DNA from: an uncultured Lacibacter sp.
GTDB taxonomy: Bacteria; Bacteroidota; Bacteroidia; Chitinophagales; Chitinophagaceae
Reading direction: 5' to 3'
Assembly: GCF_946479605.1 (NCBI RefSeq)
Contig: NZ_CAMLGT010000186.1
Location: 1-7,652 of the forward strand
DNA length: 7,652 bases
Shown here in pieces: positions 1-6,412 of the stretch. Made by a program: the position numbers and the translations under genes. A model generated the notes under the pieces. That model was not told the DNA's origin. It ran no database searches and saw only the letters and a list, made by a program, of their open reading frames with translations. The stretch's first letter is position 1; each line of letters begins with the position of its first letter.

Positions 1-502
1 TTGCGTTGATATTAAAGAACAACTGCATCAAACCCACCAGTGTACCCACGAAACCAAAGATGGGAGCGATCTTGGAGATCACCGAAAGAATATTCACATT
101 ACGCTCCAACTTATACATTTCCAGCTGCGCCACGTTTTCCATACTGTTTTCAATGGAATCGATAGGTTTGCCGATACGCTGCAAACCTTTATCAATGATG
201 CGCCCAACCGGGTTTTGTGTATTGCGTGCAAAGTTGCGTGCAGCAGTTACATTTCCGCTGAGGATATTATCACGGATGATGTTCATGAAATTACCATCCA
301 CTTCTGTTGCTTTCTTAATGGCCAGCCAGCGCTCCACAAACACATAAATAGTGGCAACACTTAACAGCAGCAATGGGATCATGATCCATCCTGCCTGCAT
401 CATCACATCAATTAAATGCATTTCTTTTTTTGGAACGGGCTGTGCTGCAGCATTCGTTAACGTATCAACTGCATTCTGCACCTGTAGAAGAAAAAAGTTC
501 AT
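1..502 (-). CDS. MotA/TolQ/ExbB proton channel family protein, 3'-truncated by window edge
   Basis: This is an inner-membrane proton channel component of the ExbB/TolQ/MotA family. With an ExbD/TolR partner such proteins couple the proton-motive force to TonB-dependent outer-membrane transport or envelope maintenance. Reading the minus strand from the ATG at 502-500 gives 167 residues open to the window edge, starting MNFFLLQVQNAVDTL. A hydrophobic segment at about residues 36-58 (WIMIPLLLLSVATIYVFVERW) is the first membrane helix. A cytoplasmic helical stretch follows, including NPVGRIIDKGLQRIG at 97-111. At about 138-164 comes the family signature leading into the second helix, with KIAPIFGFVGTLVGLM at 144-159. 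Family members usually run to about 220-270 residues, so the rest of helix 2 and helix 3 lie outside the window. An exbD-like gene may follow there. The short Gln/Asn/Ala-rich N-terminus before helix 1 is common in Bacteroidota versions. I cannot distinguish ExbB from TolQ on this fragment. Confidence 0.9.
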   Translation of the reverse strand, partial: MNFFLLQVQNAVDTLTNAAAQPVPKKEMHLIDVMMQAGWIMIPLLLLSVATIYVFVERWLAIKKATEVDGNFMNIIRDNILSGNVTAARNFARNTQNPVGRIIDKGLQRIGKPIDSIENSMENVAQLEMYKLERNVNILSVISKIAPIFGFVGTLVGLMQLFFNINA

Positions 503-551
503 ATCTGTTCAATGGTTTTAGTAAAGCCGGCACGCAATCGTTACCGGCAGC

Positions 552-559
552 CAAATGTA
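552..559 (-). promoter_or_regulatory. possible -7 promoter element for the ExbB/TolQ-like gene
   Basis: The minus strand reads TACATTTG here, an exact match to the Bacteroidota -7 consensus TAnnTTTG. It lies about 50 bases upstream of the ATG. No good -33 TTTG is present at the usual 19-21 base spacing, so the call rests on one half of the promoter. Confidence 0.3.
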
Positions 560-648
560 AATCTTGACAAGCAACTTAACGTGTTGAGCTGCTGTTTATT
601 TTCCACAGTCAAATATGCAGCCATGTTTTAACGATTTGTGTTAGAGGA

Positions 649-767
649 AAGCTAAAAGAAAGCCGATAGTAGGTAGTGGTTAGTAGCGAGTGATAAAAAC
701 AACCTCTGGCTTTACTTACAACTAAAGGCTGCGGGCTACAAACTATCGGCTAACGGCTGTTTAGCTT
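649..767. repeat. paired inverted arrays of degenerate 7-base units (intergenic)
   Basis: The 355-base gap 503-857 contains no gene. Its centre is a repeat element. On the plus strand, 661-695 divides into five consecutive 7-base units all beginning AG (first unit AGCCGAT, then AGTAGGT). On the minus strand, reading 758 down to 710, seven consecutive 7-base units again all begin AG, including AGCCGTT, AGCCGAT, AGCCCGC and AGCCTTT. The two arrays face each other around a 14-base centre (696-709). The outer ends also match as an inverted repeat. AGCCGATAGT at 661-670 pairs perfectly with 742-751, and AAGCTAAA at 649-656 pairs perfectly with 760-767; the spacers between these blocks are 4 and 8 bases. 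It resembles the heptanucleotide short tandem repeats known from other bacterial intergenic regions. Whether it is a dispersed family in this genome cannot be seen from one window. Confidence 0.7.
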
Positions 768-774
768 CTTGCCT

Positions 775-805
775 TTTGCTATTTCCTTCACTTAAGTTAC
801 CTTCG
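775..805 (+). promoter_or_regulatory. predicted lpdA promoter, Bacteroidota -33/-7 type
   Basis: TTTG at 775-778 is followed by exactly 19 bases and then TACCTTCG at 798-805. This fits the Bacteroidota primary sigma consensus TTTG-N19-TAnnTTTG with one mismatch in the -7 box. Transcription would begin a few bases downstream, leaving a leader of about 45 bases before the lpdA ATG at 858. No strong Shine-Dalgarno sequence is visible in that leader; it is A/T-rich, as is usual in this phylum. Confidence 0.55.
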
Positions 806-857
806 CAGCCGATCTGTTTTTTTCAATTATCCATTAATCAATTATCAAATAAAAGAT

Positions 858-2264
858 ATGGCATACGACGTTATTGTTCTTGGTAGCGGCCCCGGTGGTT
901 ATCCTGCTGCTATCCGTGCATCTCAGCTTGGTTTTAAGGTAGCAATCGTGGAAAAAGAAAGCCTCGGTGGTGTTTGTTTAAACTGGGGTTGTATCCCAAC
1001 CAAAGCTTTGTTGAAAAGTGCGCAGGTATATGAATACATGAAGCACAGTACCAACTACGGTATTTCTGCTACTGATGTACAACACGATTTTGGCGGTGTG
1101 GTAAAACGCAGCCGTGGTGTGGCCGACAAAATGAGCAAAGGTGTAACCTTCCTCATGAAGAAGAACAAGATCGATGTAATTATGGGTTACGGAAAGATTG
1201 CCGGAAAGGGCAAACTGGAAGTAACTGCAGCTGATGGTGCAAAAAGCATTGTTGAAGGAAAATATATCATTATTGCAACAGGTGGCCGCAGCCGTGTGTT
1301 GCCTGCTATGCCGCAGGATGGTAAAAAGATCATTGGCTACCGTGAAGCAATGACCTTACCGCAACAACCCAAATCAATGATCGTTGTGGGCAGTGGTGCC
1401 ATTGGTGTTGAGTTTGCTGATTTCTACAACAGCATGGGCACTAAGATTACTATTGTTGAATTTATGTCACGTGTGGTACCTGTGGAAGATGAAGATATTT
1501 CGAAAGAACTGGAAAAACAGTTCAAGAAAAAAGGTATTACCATTATGACCAGCGCTGAAGTAACAAAAGTGGATACTTCAGGTGCAGGTGTAAAAGCAAC
1601 CGTGAAAACAGCTGCCGGTGAGCAAGTGCTGGAAGCAGATATTCTGCTGAGCGCTGCCGGTGTGGTTGCCAATATTGAAAATATTGGACTGGAAGAAAGC
1701 GGTATTAAAACAGAAAAAGGAAGAATTGTTGTAGATAAATTCCAGCAATCAAGTGTGCCGGGCATTTATGCCATCGGCGATTGTGCCCCAGGCCAGGCGC
1801 TTGCACACGTGGCAAGTAAAGAAGGTATCAATGCTGCTGAACACATTGGTTACCTCGAAAAGAAATACCACCACACACCTGAAGCAATGGATTACAACAA
1901 CATTCCCGGTTGTACGTATTGCACCCCTGAAATTGCAAGCGTAGGTTACACCGAGAAAGCAGCCAAAGAAGCAGGCTACGAAGTGAAAGTCGGTAAATTC
2001 CCTTTCATTGCCAGTGGTAAAGCAAGTGCTGCCGGTTCAACCGATGGTTTTGTAAAAGTGATCTTTGATGCGAAATACGGCGAGTTCCTCGGTGCACACA
2101 TGATTGGCATGGGTGTTACTGATATGATTGCTGAAGTGGTTGTTGCCCGTAAACTGGAAACAACTTACCATGAGATCCTCAACTCCGTGCATCCGCACCC
2201 AACGATGAGTGAAGCTGTGAAAGAAGCAACAGCTGCTGCTTACGGTGAGGCGATTGATATTTAA
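858..2264 (+). CDS. lpdA: dihydrolipoyl dehydrogenase (E3)
   Basis: This FAD-dependent flavoprotein reoxidises dihydrolipoamide with NAD+ as the E3 subunit of 2-oxoacid dehydrogenase complexes and of the glycine cleavage system. It is cytoplasmic and homodimeric. The 468 residues are the normal family length. Visible motifs in order are the FAD Rossmann motif GSGPGG at 9-14, the redox-active disulphide C40-LNWG-C45 followed by IPTKALL, and the NAD-binding motif GSGAIG at 178-183 with E201 at the end of the following strand. Next come the second FAD motif GIYAIGD at 302-308 and the dimer-interface active site HPHPTMSE at 445-452, where H447 and E452 match the catalytic His-Glu pair. The interface region CTYCTPEIASVGYTE (352-366) carries two extra cysteines, a variation I associate with Bacteroidota homologues. 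All catalytic residues are present. The gene stands alone, with its own promoter and terminator and no E1/E2 genes beside it, so it may serve several complexes. Confidence 0.97.
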   Translation: MAYDVIVLGSGPGGYPAAIRASQLGFKVAIVEKESLGGVCLNWGCIPTKALLKSAQVYEYMKHSTNYGISATDVQHDFGGVVKRSRGVADKMSKGVTFLMKKNKIDVIMGYGKIAGKGKLEVTAADGAKSIVEGKYIIIATGGRSRVLPAMPQDGKKIIGYREAMTLPQQPKSMIVVGSGAIGVEFADFYNSMGTKITIVEFMSRVVPVEDEDISKELEKQFKKKGITIMTSAEVTKVDTSGAGVKATVKTAAGEQVLEADILLSAAGVVANIENIGLEESGIKTEKGRIVVDKFQQSSVPGIYAIGDCAPGQALAHVASKEGINAAEHIGYLEKKYHHTPEAMDYNNIPGCTYCTPEIASVGYTEKAAKEAGYEVKVGKFPFIASGKASAAGSTDGFVKVIFDAKYGEFLGAHMIGMGVTDMIAEVVVARKLETTYHEILNSVHPHPTMSEAVKEATAAAYGEAIDI

Positions 2265-2305
2265 TTGTCTGAACCGTGATTAAAACGGTTTACAGATTAA
2301 AATCA

Positions 2306-2345
2306 TAAGCAAAAGCCCCGACATTATTGTCGGGGCTTTTGCTTA
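2306..2345 (+). terminator. Rho-independent terminator of lpdA
   Basis: A perfect 18-bp stem (2306-2323 with 2328-2345) encloses the loop TTAT. The core GCCCCGACA/TGTCGGGGC is flanked by an A-run on the left and TTTT on the right, which form the U-tract for the plus strand. It starts 41 bases after the lpdA stop codon. The symmetry would also allow termination from the other strand, but no minus-strand gene ends here. A smaller 6-bp hairpin (AACCGT 2272-2277 with ACGGTT 2285-2290) lies between the stop codon and this terminator. Confidence 0.93.
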
Positions 2346-2507
2346 ATGCGCTTTTCCTATGCGACAATGAAATACATCACAGGGTTGCCAAGCTTTACTG
2401 TCAATTTCCACTGCCGTCAATAGAAATCACATAAATATGTCACAAACATCATTGTATGTTTACGCATCCACAACAGGCGGAACAAACCTTATCAGTTTAA
2501 CCTTACA

Positions 2508-3746
2508 ATGAAACAGTTTACTACTCTCCTGCTTTGCGCATTACTCTTATGTTGTTTTGCATCTGCGCAGAATACGCAACAGCCACGGGATTATTTGCAG
2601 CAAAATCATGCAACATGGAACACTGGTTTTAACAACGCAGAAAAAGTGTTTACCAAAAGTATTTTGCAGAACCAGTTATTCCTGGTGGGCGAAGGACATG
2701 GCACGCAGTTCAACAATGAACTGCAGTTTGATCTGATTAAACACCTGCAGCAAACCGTGGGGCTGAAGTATATTTTACTGGAACTGGGGTTTCTTGATCA
2801 GCTGTACCTTAACCGTTATTTGCAGACAGGAAATGAAAAGTTGCTGGACAGCTTCTTTCATTTCCATCCCAACACATTTTACTTTAATAAACAACTGTTT
2901 CATTTTTTCCAAAAACTGTACAGTTTCAATTTACAACTGCCTGCAAAAAACAAACTGCAGATCATTACTGTTGATCTTGATTTTGCTTACCGTGATGCAT
3001 TGCTGTATCTACAGCGTAACCTGCATGCTACATTACCCGATAGTTTAAAACACTACTTTACATCAATGCAACCAACAAAGGATACAGCAGCAGTGCTTAT
3101 ACAAAAGTTCAACAATGCTTACAGCAGTTTTATCAACAACGATCGCATTTACAAAAAACATCTTGGAAAAGATTTTGAAGATACCAAACACCTGCTCGAT
3201 AATATCAACCAACGGTTACAGATCGCTGTAAGTAAACGTAACGATCTGCGTGACTCGGTGATGTACCAGAATTTCTTATACGCTAAAAAGCGTTACGGCA
3301 TAATGGATCACAAGATTCTCGGTTTTATGGGAAGTTTTCATGTAAAACAGTTTGATGTACCTGGCGACCCCAGATTTGCAGCCATTCTTGTGAAATCAAA
3401 TGCAGTAAAAGGTGTGGTTTCGCTGACAAGTATTTACAATGGCGGCGAAGCAATGATACCGAACAGGAATAACAAAACAGACAGCAGCGGTAAAACACCT
3501 GCATACATCAATCTGAAAGTAAGCAATGGTTCTTTATCCGGACCGGTAAACAACTACGAGCTGATGGAACCTTATTTCAACGTAAGTAAAGCAGTATTGT
3601 TTCTGTTAAATAAAAAAGATTCGCCGTTTCATCAATCAAACGCATTTACACAGGGCGATGATCCTGAAGCAGCAACAACAACACAACTATTCCAGGTGCT
3701 GATCCTGTTCAATCAATCGCCGGCTACGGTACCGTATAAAGAATAG
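2508..3746 (+). CDS. secreted protein of the erythromycin-esterase-like superfamily
   Basis: The 412-residue product begins with a clear signal peptide: a hydrophobic core at residues 5-17, then ASA before Q21, a typical signal peptidase I site. It is therefore exported. The mature part carries the ordered motifs of the erythromycin-esterase-like fold (EreA/EreB/Succinoglycan biosynthesis type). These are LFLVGEGHGT at 57-66 (E62, H64), YILLELGF at 88-95 (E92), IITVDLDF at 152-159 (D156), RDSVMYQN at 248-255 (family pattern RDxxMxxN), and GFMGSFHVKQ at 272-281 (H278, the usual late His). The putative catalytic Glu/His set thus appears intact. The region after about residue 300 is less recognisable and may be a lineage-specific cap. 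Known relatives hydrolyse macrolide lactones, but most members are uncharacterised and a secreted location is unlike the cytoplasmic Ere resistance enzymes. I would not call this antibiotic resistance. Upstream, TATGTTTA at 2455-2462 is a weak -7 candidate without a -33 partner. No terminator hairpin follows the stop codon. Confidence 0.7.
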   Translation: MKQFTTLLLCALLLCCFASAQNTQQPRDYLQQNHATWNTGFNNAEKVFTKSILQNQLFLVGEGHGTQFNNELQFDLIKHLQQTVGLKYILLELGFLDQLYLNRYLQTGNEKLLDSFFHFHPNTFYFNKQLFHFFQKLYSFNLQLPAKNKLQIITVDLDFAYRDALLYLQRNLHATLPDSLKHYFTSMQPTKDTAAVLIQKFNNAYSSFINNDRIYKKHLGKDFEDTKHLLDNINQRLQIAVSKRNDLRDSVMYQNFLYAKKRYGIMDHKILGFMGSFHVKQFDVPGDPRFAAILVKSNAVKGVVSLTSIYNGGEAMIPNRNNKTDSSGKTPAYINLKVSNGSLSGPVNNYELMEPYFNVSKAVLFLLNKKDSPFHQSNAFTQGDDPEAATTTQLFQVLILFNQSPATVPYKE

Positions 3747-3771
3747 ATTTGAAAAGGGGTGCCAGCTATTA

Positions 3772-5559
3772 TCATCCCATCAACACATTCAACTCCTCTT
3801 CTGTTGCCTGCAATGCTGCATCAAACGCTTCTCTCCCATTTACTGCAACAGCAGAAAGGTTTCGATAATAATTGATACCATCACGCAGGTTCTGGCAAAA
3901 CGAGGCAATGTATTTTTTCTTCTTTGCATCCTGTTCAACAGTTGCCGCTTCTGCCAGTTGCTCACGCAGGTAGTTCATGTATAAATTCAGTTCCGCAATA
4001 AACATATGCGGCCTGCTTTTATTCTCCATAATATTTTCACGGCCGTAAATATGATCGGTCATGGTTTGCAGCGAAACCACTTTGGAAAAGTTGGCAATGT
4101 TGGGGCCGGGACAAATAGTAACGGCTTCCAGCTTTTTTACAAACGTCTGTTGATAGTTAATGGCAGCAGAATTACTAAGCCCCACACATAAACATTCTTT
4201 ATCCAGCACTTCCTGCACCTGCTTTTCATATTCCTGTTGCGGCAGTTGCAGCGTTTGCAATTGTTCCAACTTCAGCTTCTGGTATTTTTTTGATGCTGTG
4301 CAAATAGGTTCTTTGGTAAACTCGGTATTGAACGACAAATGTTTCTCCGTGCAGGGGCTTCCGGGATTTCCTTTACTGATCCGTTCCGCTTTTTCCTTTG
4401 CCGAGCTTGTTCCTTTTAAATAATGAAACCGCACACCCAGCGGCGAGTTGTTACTCAGCACCACATCTTTTTCTTTGGCTGCACATAACAGTTGCATGGT
4501 TTCTTCATCAACTGTTGTTGCTTCGGGCACTAATAAAAACGGTGTGCCCCAGCCGGTGCTTTGTATGCCGTATTGCTTATGCAGAAATTCATCTTCTTCA
4601 CTTGTACCTATTCCACCCTGCACTGAATACATAATGGCAGGCGCTGCATCAAAGCTGCGGTTATTCTTTTTCTGTTGCGCAGCATGAAACAATTCAAACA
4701 ACGTATTGGCAAGTTCTTCCTTCTTCGTTTTAAACTCTTCCAGTATCGGCCCCAGTAAATAACCTTCTGTTGCAAATGCATGTCCACCACAATTCAAACC
4801 CGATTCAATTCTGAACTCACTTACCCAAATACCTTTCTTCGCCAAATACTTTCCTTGAATTAATGCAGAGCGATAATCGCTCACTTTCACAATCACCTTC
4901 TTTGTAAACAGGCCTTCTTCATTTGCGTCTAATTCTTTACAGCTTTCGAGATAGTTGTACAAACGTGGATTCATGCCTGCAGAAAAGATCACCGATGAAT
5001 TGCGGAGATTACTTTGTACAAATCCACGCAATGCAGCCACAGCTTCTGATCCATCTTCTATCAACAACCCATCTTTGTTGTACGTTTCACGATCAACTTT
5101 AGTCATGATGTTTACATCAATATTACCCGGCACTATCTGCGAACGTAAATAGTTTTCCAGCTGTTCTTTTTCCGGCTCGTTGTTCATCTTCATCATTTGC
5201 CGGTACAGTTGTTTCAGCTTACTGTCTTCGGGCAGCATTTCAAAATACTTGATGATCTCCGATCCTTTTTCAAACGCAGCTGTCTTGAGCTTCTCCACCT
5301 GCTCCTGCACAATGGTATTTACAAGATTGAGATAATCGGCAATGCGTTTTGCCCTGTAATCTTCTTCCTGCGCAGCAATGGGTGTATAAGGAAGATTGGC
5401 CGTTTGATAATAATGCCTGCGCATCATTTCAATCAAACGGTCTTCCACAATTGAAATAACCGATGATATACCAAAGCGTGCAACTTTAATGGGACTGTCA
5501 ACAGTATAGGCCAATCCCATAACAGGAATATGAAACCTGTGCGGCGAAGAATAATTCAT
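3772..5559 (-). CDS. conserved protein of unknown function, possible TIM-barrel (nitronate monooxygenase-like) fold with many cysteines
   Basis: The 595-residue protein has no signal peptide or membrane segment, so it is presumably cytoplasmic. I do not recognise a characterised function. Several glycine-rich motifs look like strand-loop elements of an FMN/phosphate-binding TIM barrel: IPVMGLAYTVDSPIKVARFG at 11-30, ISSVISIVED at 31-40, RIESGLNCGGHAFA at 250-263, IMYSVQGGIGTSEEDEF at 309-325, and GWGTPFLLVPEA at 336-347. The QGGIGT element recalls the phosphate-binding loop of nitronate monooxygenases; this is inference from pattern only. Nine cysteines are present (207, 257, 359, 403, 420, 456, 458, 483, 555). 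Those at 257 (NCGGH), 403 (PGSPC), 420 (PICTAS), 456/458 (CLC) and 483 (ICPGPNIANFS) sit in conserved-looking contexts that could bind metal or an Fe-S cluster. Residues 60-135 and 430-455 are charged and probably helical. The ATG at 5559-5557 is the first in frame and directly precedes the first motif. Palindromes lie 11-36 bases upstream. Confidence 0.75.
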   Translation of the reverse strand: MNYSSPHRFHIPVMGLAYTVDSPIKVARFGISSVISIVEDRLIEMMRRHYYQTANLPYTPIAAQEEDYRAKRIADYLNLVNTIVQEQVEKLKTAAFEKGSEIIKYFEMLPEDSKLKQLYRQMMKMNNEPEKEQLENYLRSQIVPGNIDVNIMTKVDRETYNKDGLLIEDGSEAVAALRGFVQSNLRNSSVIFSAGMNPRLYNYLESCKELDANEEGLFTKKVIVKVSDYRSALIQGKYLAKKGIWVSEFRIESGLNCGGHAFATEGYLLGPILEEFKTKKEELANTLFELFHAAQQKKNNRSFDAAPAIMYSVQGGIGTSEEDEFLHKQYGIQSTGWGTPFLLVPEATTVDEETMQLLCAAKEKDVVLSNNSPLGVRFHYLKGTSSAKEKAERISKGNPGSPCTEKHLSFNTEFTKEPICTASKKYQKLKLEQLQTLQLPQQEYEKQVQEVLDKECLCVGLSNSAAINYQQTFVKKLEAVTICPGPNIANFSKVVSLQTMTDHIYGRENIMENKSRPHMFIAELNLYMNYLREQLAEAATVEQDAKKKKYIASFCQNLRDGINYYRNLSAVAVNGREAFDAALQATEEELNVLMG

Positions 5560-5569
5560 ATAACAAATA

Positions 5570-5595
5570 GCAGGCAGTAACAGGTTGCCTGTTGC
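5570..5595. promoter_or_regulatory. overlapping palindromes just upstream of the 595-residue protein gene
   Basis: Two perfect inverted repeats share bases here. CAGGCA (5571-5576) pairs with TGCCTG (5586-5591), and AACAGG (5579-5584) pairs with CCTGTT (5588-5593). As RNA they would be mutually exclusive hairpins. As DNA they could be an operator. They lie 11-36 bases upstream of the minus-strand start codon at 5559, where they could affect translation initiation or bind a regulator. No promoter match good enough to place them relative to a transcription start was found. Confidence 0.35.
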
Positions 5596-5695
5596 GTTTA
5601 AGATGTGACAAATAAAACAGTTGGTTCTTTACAACCTGGAATTACGGTGAGCAAAGCTATTAAGGCTTGGCAAGCTTCCTTTACACAATGGAATG

Positions 5696-5730
5696 ACAGG
5701 AAACCTGTTTGCAACTGACCTTCGTCAGTT
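5696..5730. other. two adjacent small hairpins between the acetyltransferase and 595-residue protein genes
   Basis: AACTGAC (5713-5719) pairs perfectly with GTCAGTT (5724-5730) around a four-base loop, CTTC on the plus strand or GAAG on the minus strand. Four bases away, ACAGG (5696-5700) pairs with CCTGT (5704-5708) around AAA. The 7-bp hairpin lies 62 bases past the acetyltransferase stop codon and could be its 3' end. A U-tract on the minus strand is lacking, so intrinsic termination is not well supported. Confidence 0.4.
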
Positions 5731-5791
5731 CAAAAATGATTTGTGATGCAGTGATGAGTTGTTGATTGAAAAAGATACCTGGATCAGCTTA

Positions 5792-6325
5792 CTATCTCCA
5801 CTCTTCTTGTTTGATCCTGAAAATATTTACTTCGTTTCCGTTGTAGAAAGTTGTTTTATCCAGCGTCATTCCATTTTTTCTTGCTACAGTCTCAGATGGC
5901 AGGTTGGTTAAACTGATGATAGAAATAAGAGAACCGGACAGTTTGTTTTCAAATGCATACTCCCTACACTTTTTTGCTGCTTCTGTTGCATAACCCCTGT
6001 TCCAGAACTGCGGCAAGAGTGAATACCCGATCTCCAGTTCTGAAATACCATCTACCGTTTGTTTTAATAAACCACAATGACCAATTAACCGGCCGCTTGC
6101 TTTCTCAATAAGCGCATTCATGCCGCCACTACCTGTTGCATAACGGTTAAACTGTTTTTCATACCATTTCCTGCACTCCATTTCTGGTGCTTCATAATTT
6201 GCAATCCAGTGGAGAGTTGTTTCCGGTGTTTTAAAAAACTCCAGCCATTGATCAAAATGGGACATATCAATTGCACTGAATATGATTCTGTCTGTTTCCT
6301 GGCCGTTAAGTAAATAGTTTGCCAT
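5792..6325 (-). CDS. GNAT family N-acetyltransferase (RimJ/RimL-like)
   Basis: This enzyme transfers an acetyl group from acetyl-CoA to an amine; the substrate cannot be told from sequence. From the ATG at 6325-6323 it is 177 residues, the usual size for the RimJ/RimL branch. The N-terminus LLNGQETDRIIFSAIDMSHFDQW (starting at residue 5) aligns with the family opening 'L-x-T-x-R-L-x-L-R-x-x-x-x-x-D'. The core strand SELEIGYSLLP (95-105) leads into the CoA-pyrophosphate loop QFWNRGYATEAA (106-117), the N-R-G-Y-A version of motif A. NLPSETVARKNGM (141-153) is the conserved Asn-Pro-Ser helix followed by K-N-G. The reading frame extends four codons upstream to a TTG at 6337, but I prefer the ATG because the TTG adds no family residues. 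The gene follows the beta-barrel gene on the same strand after 184 bases containing hairpins, so co-transcription is doubtful. Confidence 0.9.
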   Translation of the reverse strand: MANYLLNGQETDRIIFSAIDMSHFDQWLEFFKTPETTLHWIANYEAPEMECRKWYEKQFNRYATGSGGMNALIEKASGRLIGHCGLLKQTVDGISELEIGYSLLPQFWNRGYATEAAKKCREYAFENKLSGSLISIISLTNLPSETVARKNGMTLDKTTFYNGNEVNIFRIKQEEWR

Positions 6326-6340
6326 TCGTTCAACCAAATA

Positions 6341-6361
6341 AATAAAACAAGCAGATGCTTG
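6341..6361 (-). terminator. weak candidate terminator downstream of the beta-barrel gene
   Basis: On the minus strand CAAGC and GCTTG (6361-6357 and 6352-6348) form a 5-bp stem around ATCT, directly followed by TTTTATT (6347-6341). Hairpin plus U-tract fits intrinsic termination, but the stem is short. It ends 15 bases before the acetyltransferase ATG, so it could equally be an attenuator-like element in that gene's leader. Confidence 0.35.
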
Positions 6362-6364
6362 AAC

Positions 6365-6412
6365 AGCGTTGCCAACCTTAATCCTTCGACAAGATCAGGA
6401 CTTGGCAACGCT
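6365..6412. repeat. 11-bp inverted repeat with REP-like core
   Basis: AGCGTTGCCAA (6365-6375) and TTGGCAACGCT (6402-6412) are perfect inverted copies separated by 26 bases. The interior contains CCTTCGACAAGATCAGG (6383-6399), whose ends TCCT/AGGA (6382-6385 and 6397-6400) can pair to give a nested hairpin. From memory, CCTTCGACAAGCTCAGG-type sequences occur as dispersed palindromic intergenic repeats in many bacteria; this copy differs by one base. It could be a REP/MITE-like element or a strong 3'-end hairpin of the beta-barrel gene transcript. Confidence 0.6.

Noticed and set aside
6..347. A plus-strand frame opposite the ExbB/TolQ-like gene.
   Set aside because: The minus strand encodes an unmistakable proton channel protein across the same bases, so this frame is its antisense shadow.
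503..857. The heptamer arrays as a CRISPR array or riboswitch.
   Set aside because: Units are 7 bases with no spacers, there are no cas genes, and no known riboswitch core is recognisable in front of lpdA.
1424..1765. A 113-residue frame antisense to lpdA, and similar frames antisense to the 595-residue protein gene (for example 4160-4423 and 4398-4634).
   Set aside because: They are low-complexity, mirror the codon pattern of the real gene, and have no motif, promoter or homologous look.
2508..3746. Calling the secreted esterase-like protein a macrolide resistance gene.
   Set aside because: It is distant from Ere enzymes, is exported, and sits among ordinary chromosomal genes without mobile elements.
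6326..6337. TTG at 6337 as the acetyltransferase start, adding four residues.
   Set aside because: The ATG at 6325 is a better codon and already includes the complete family N-terminus. No ribosome binding site favours the TTG.
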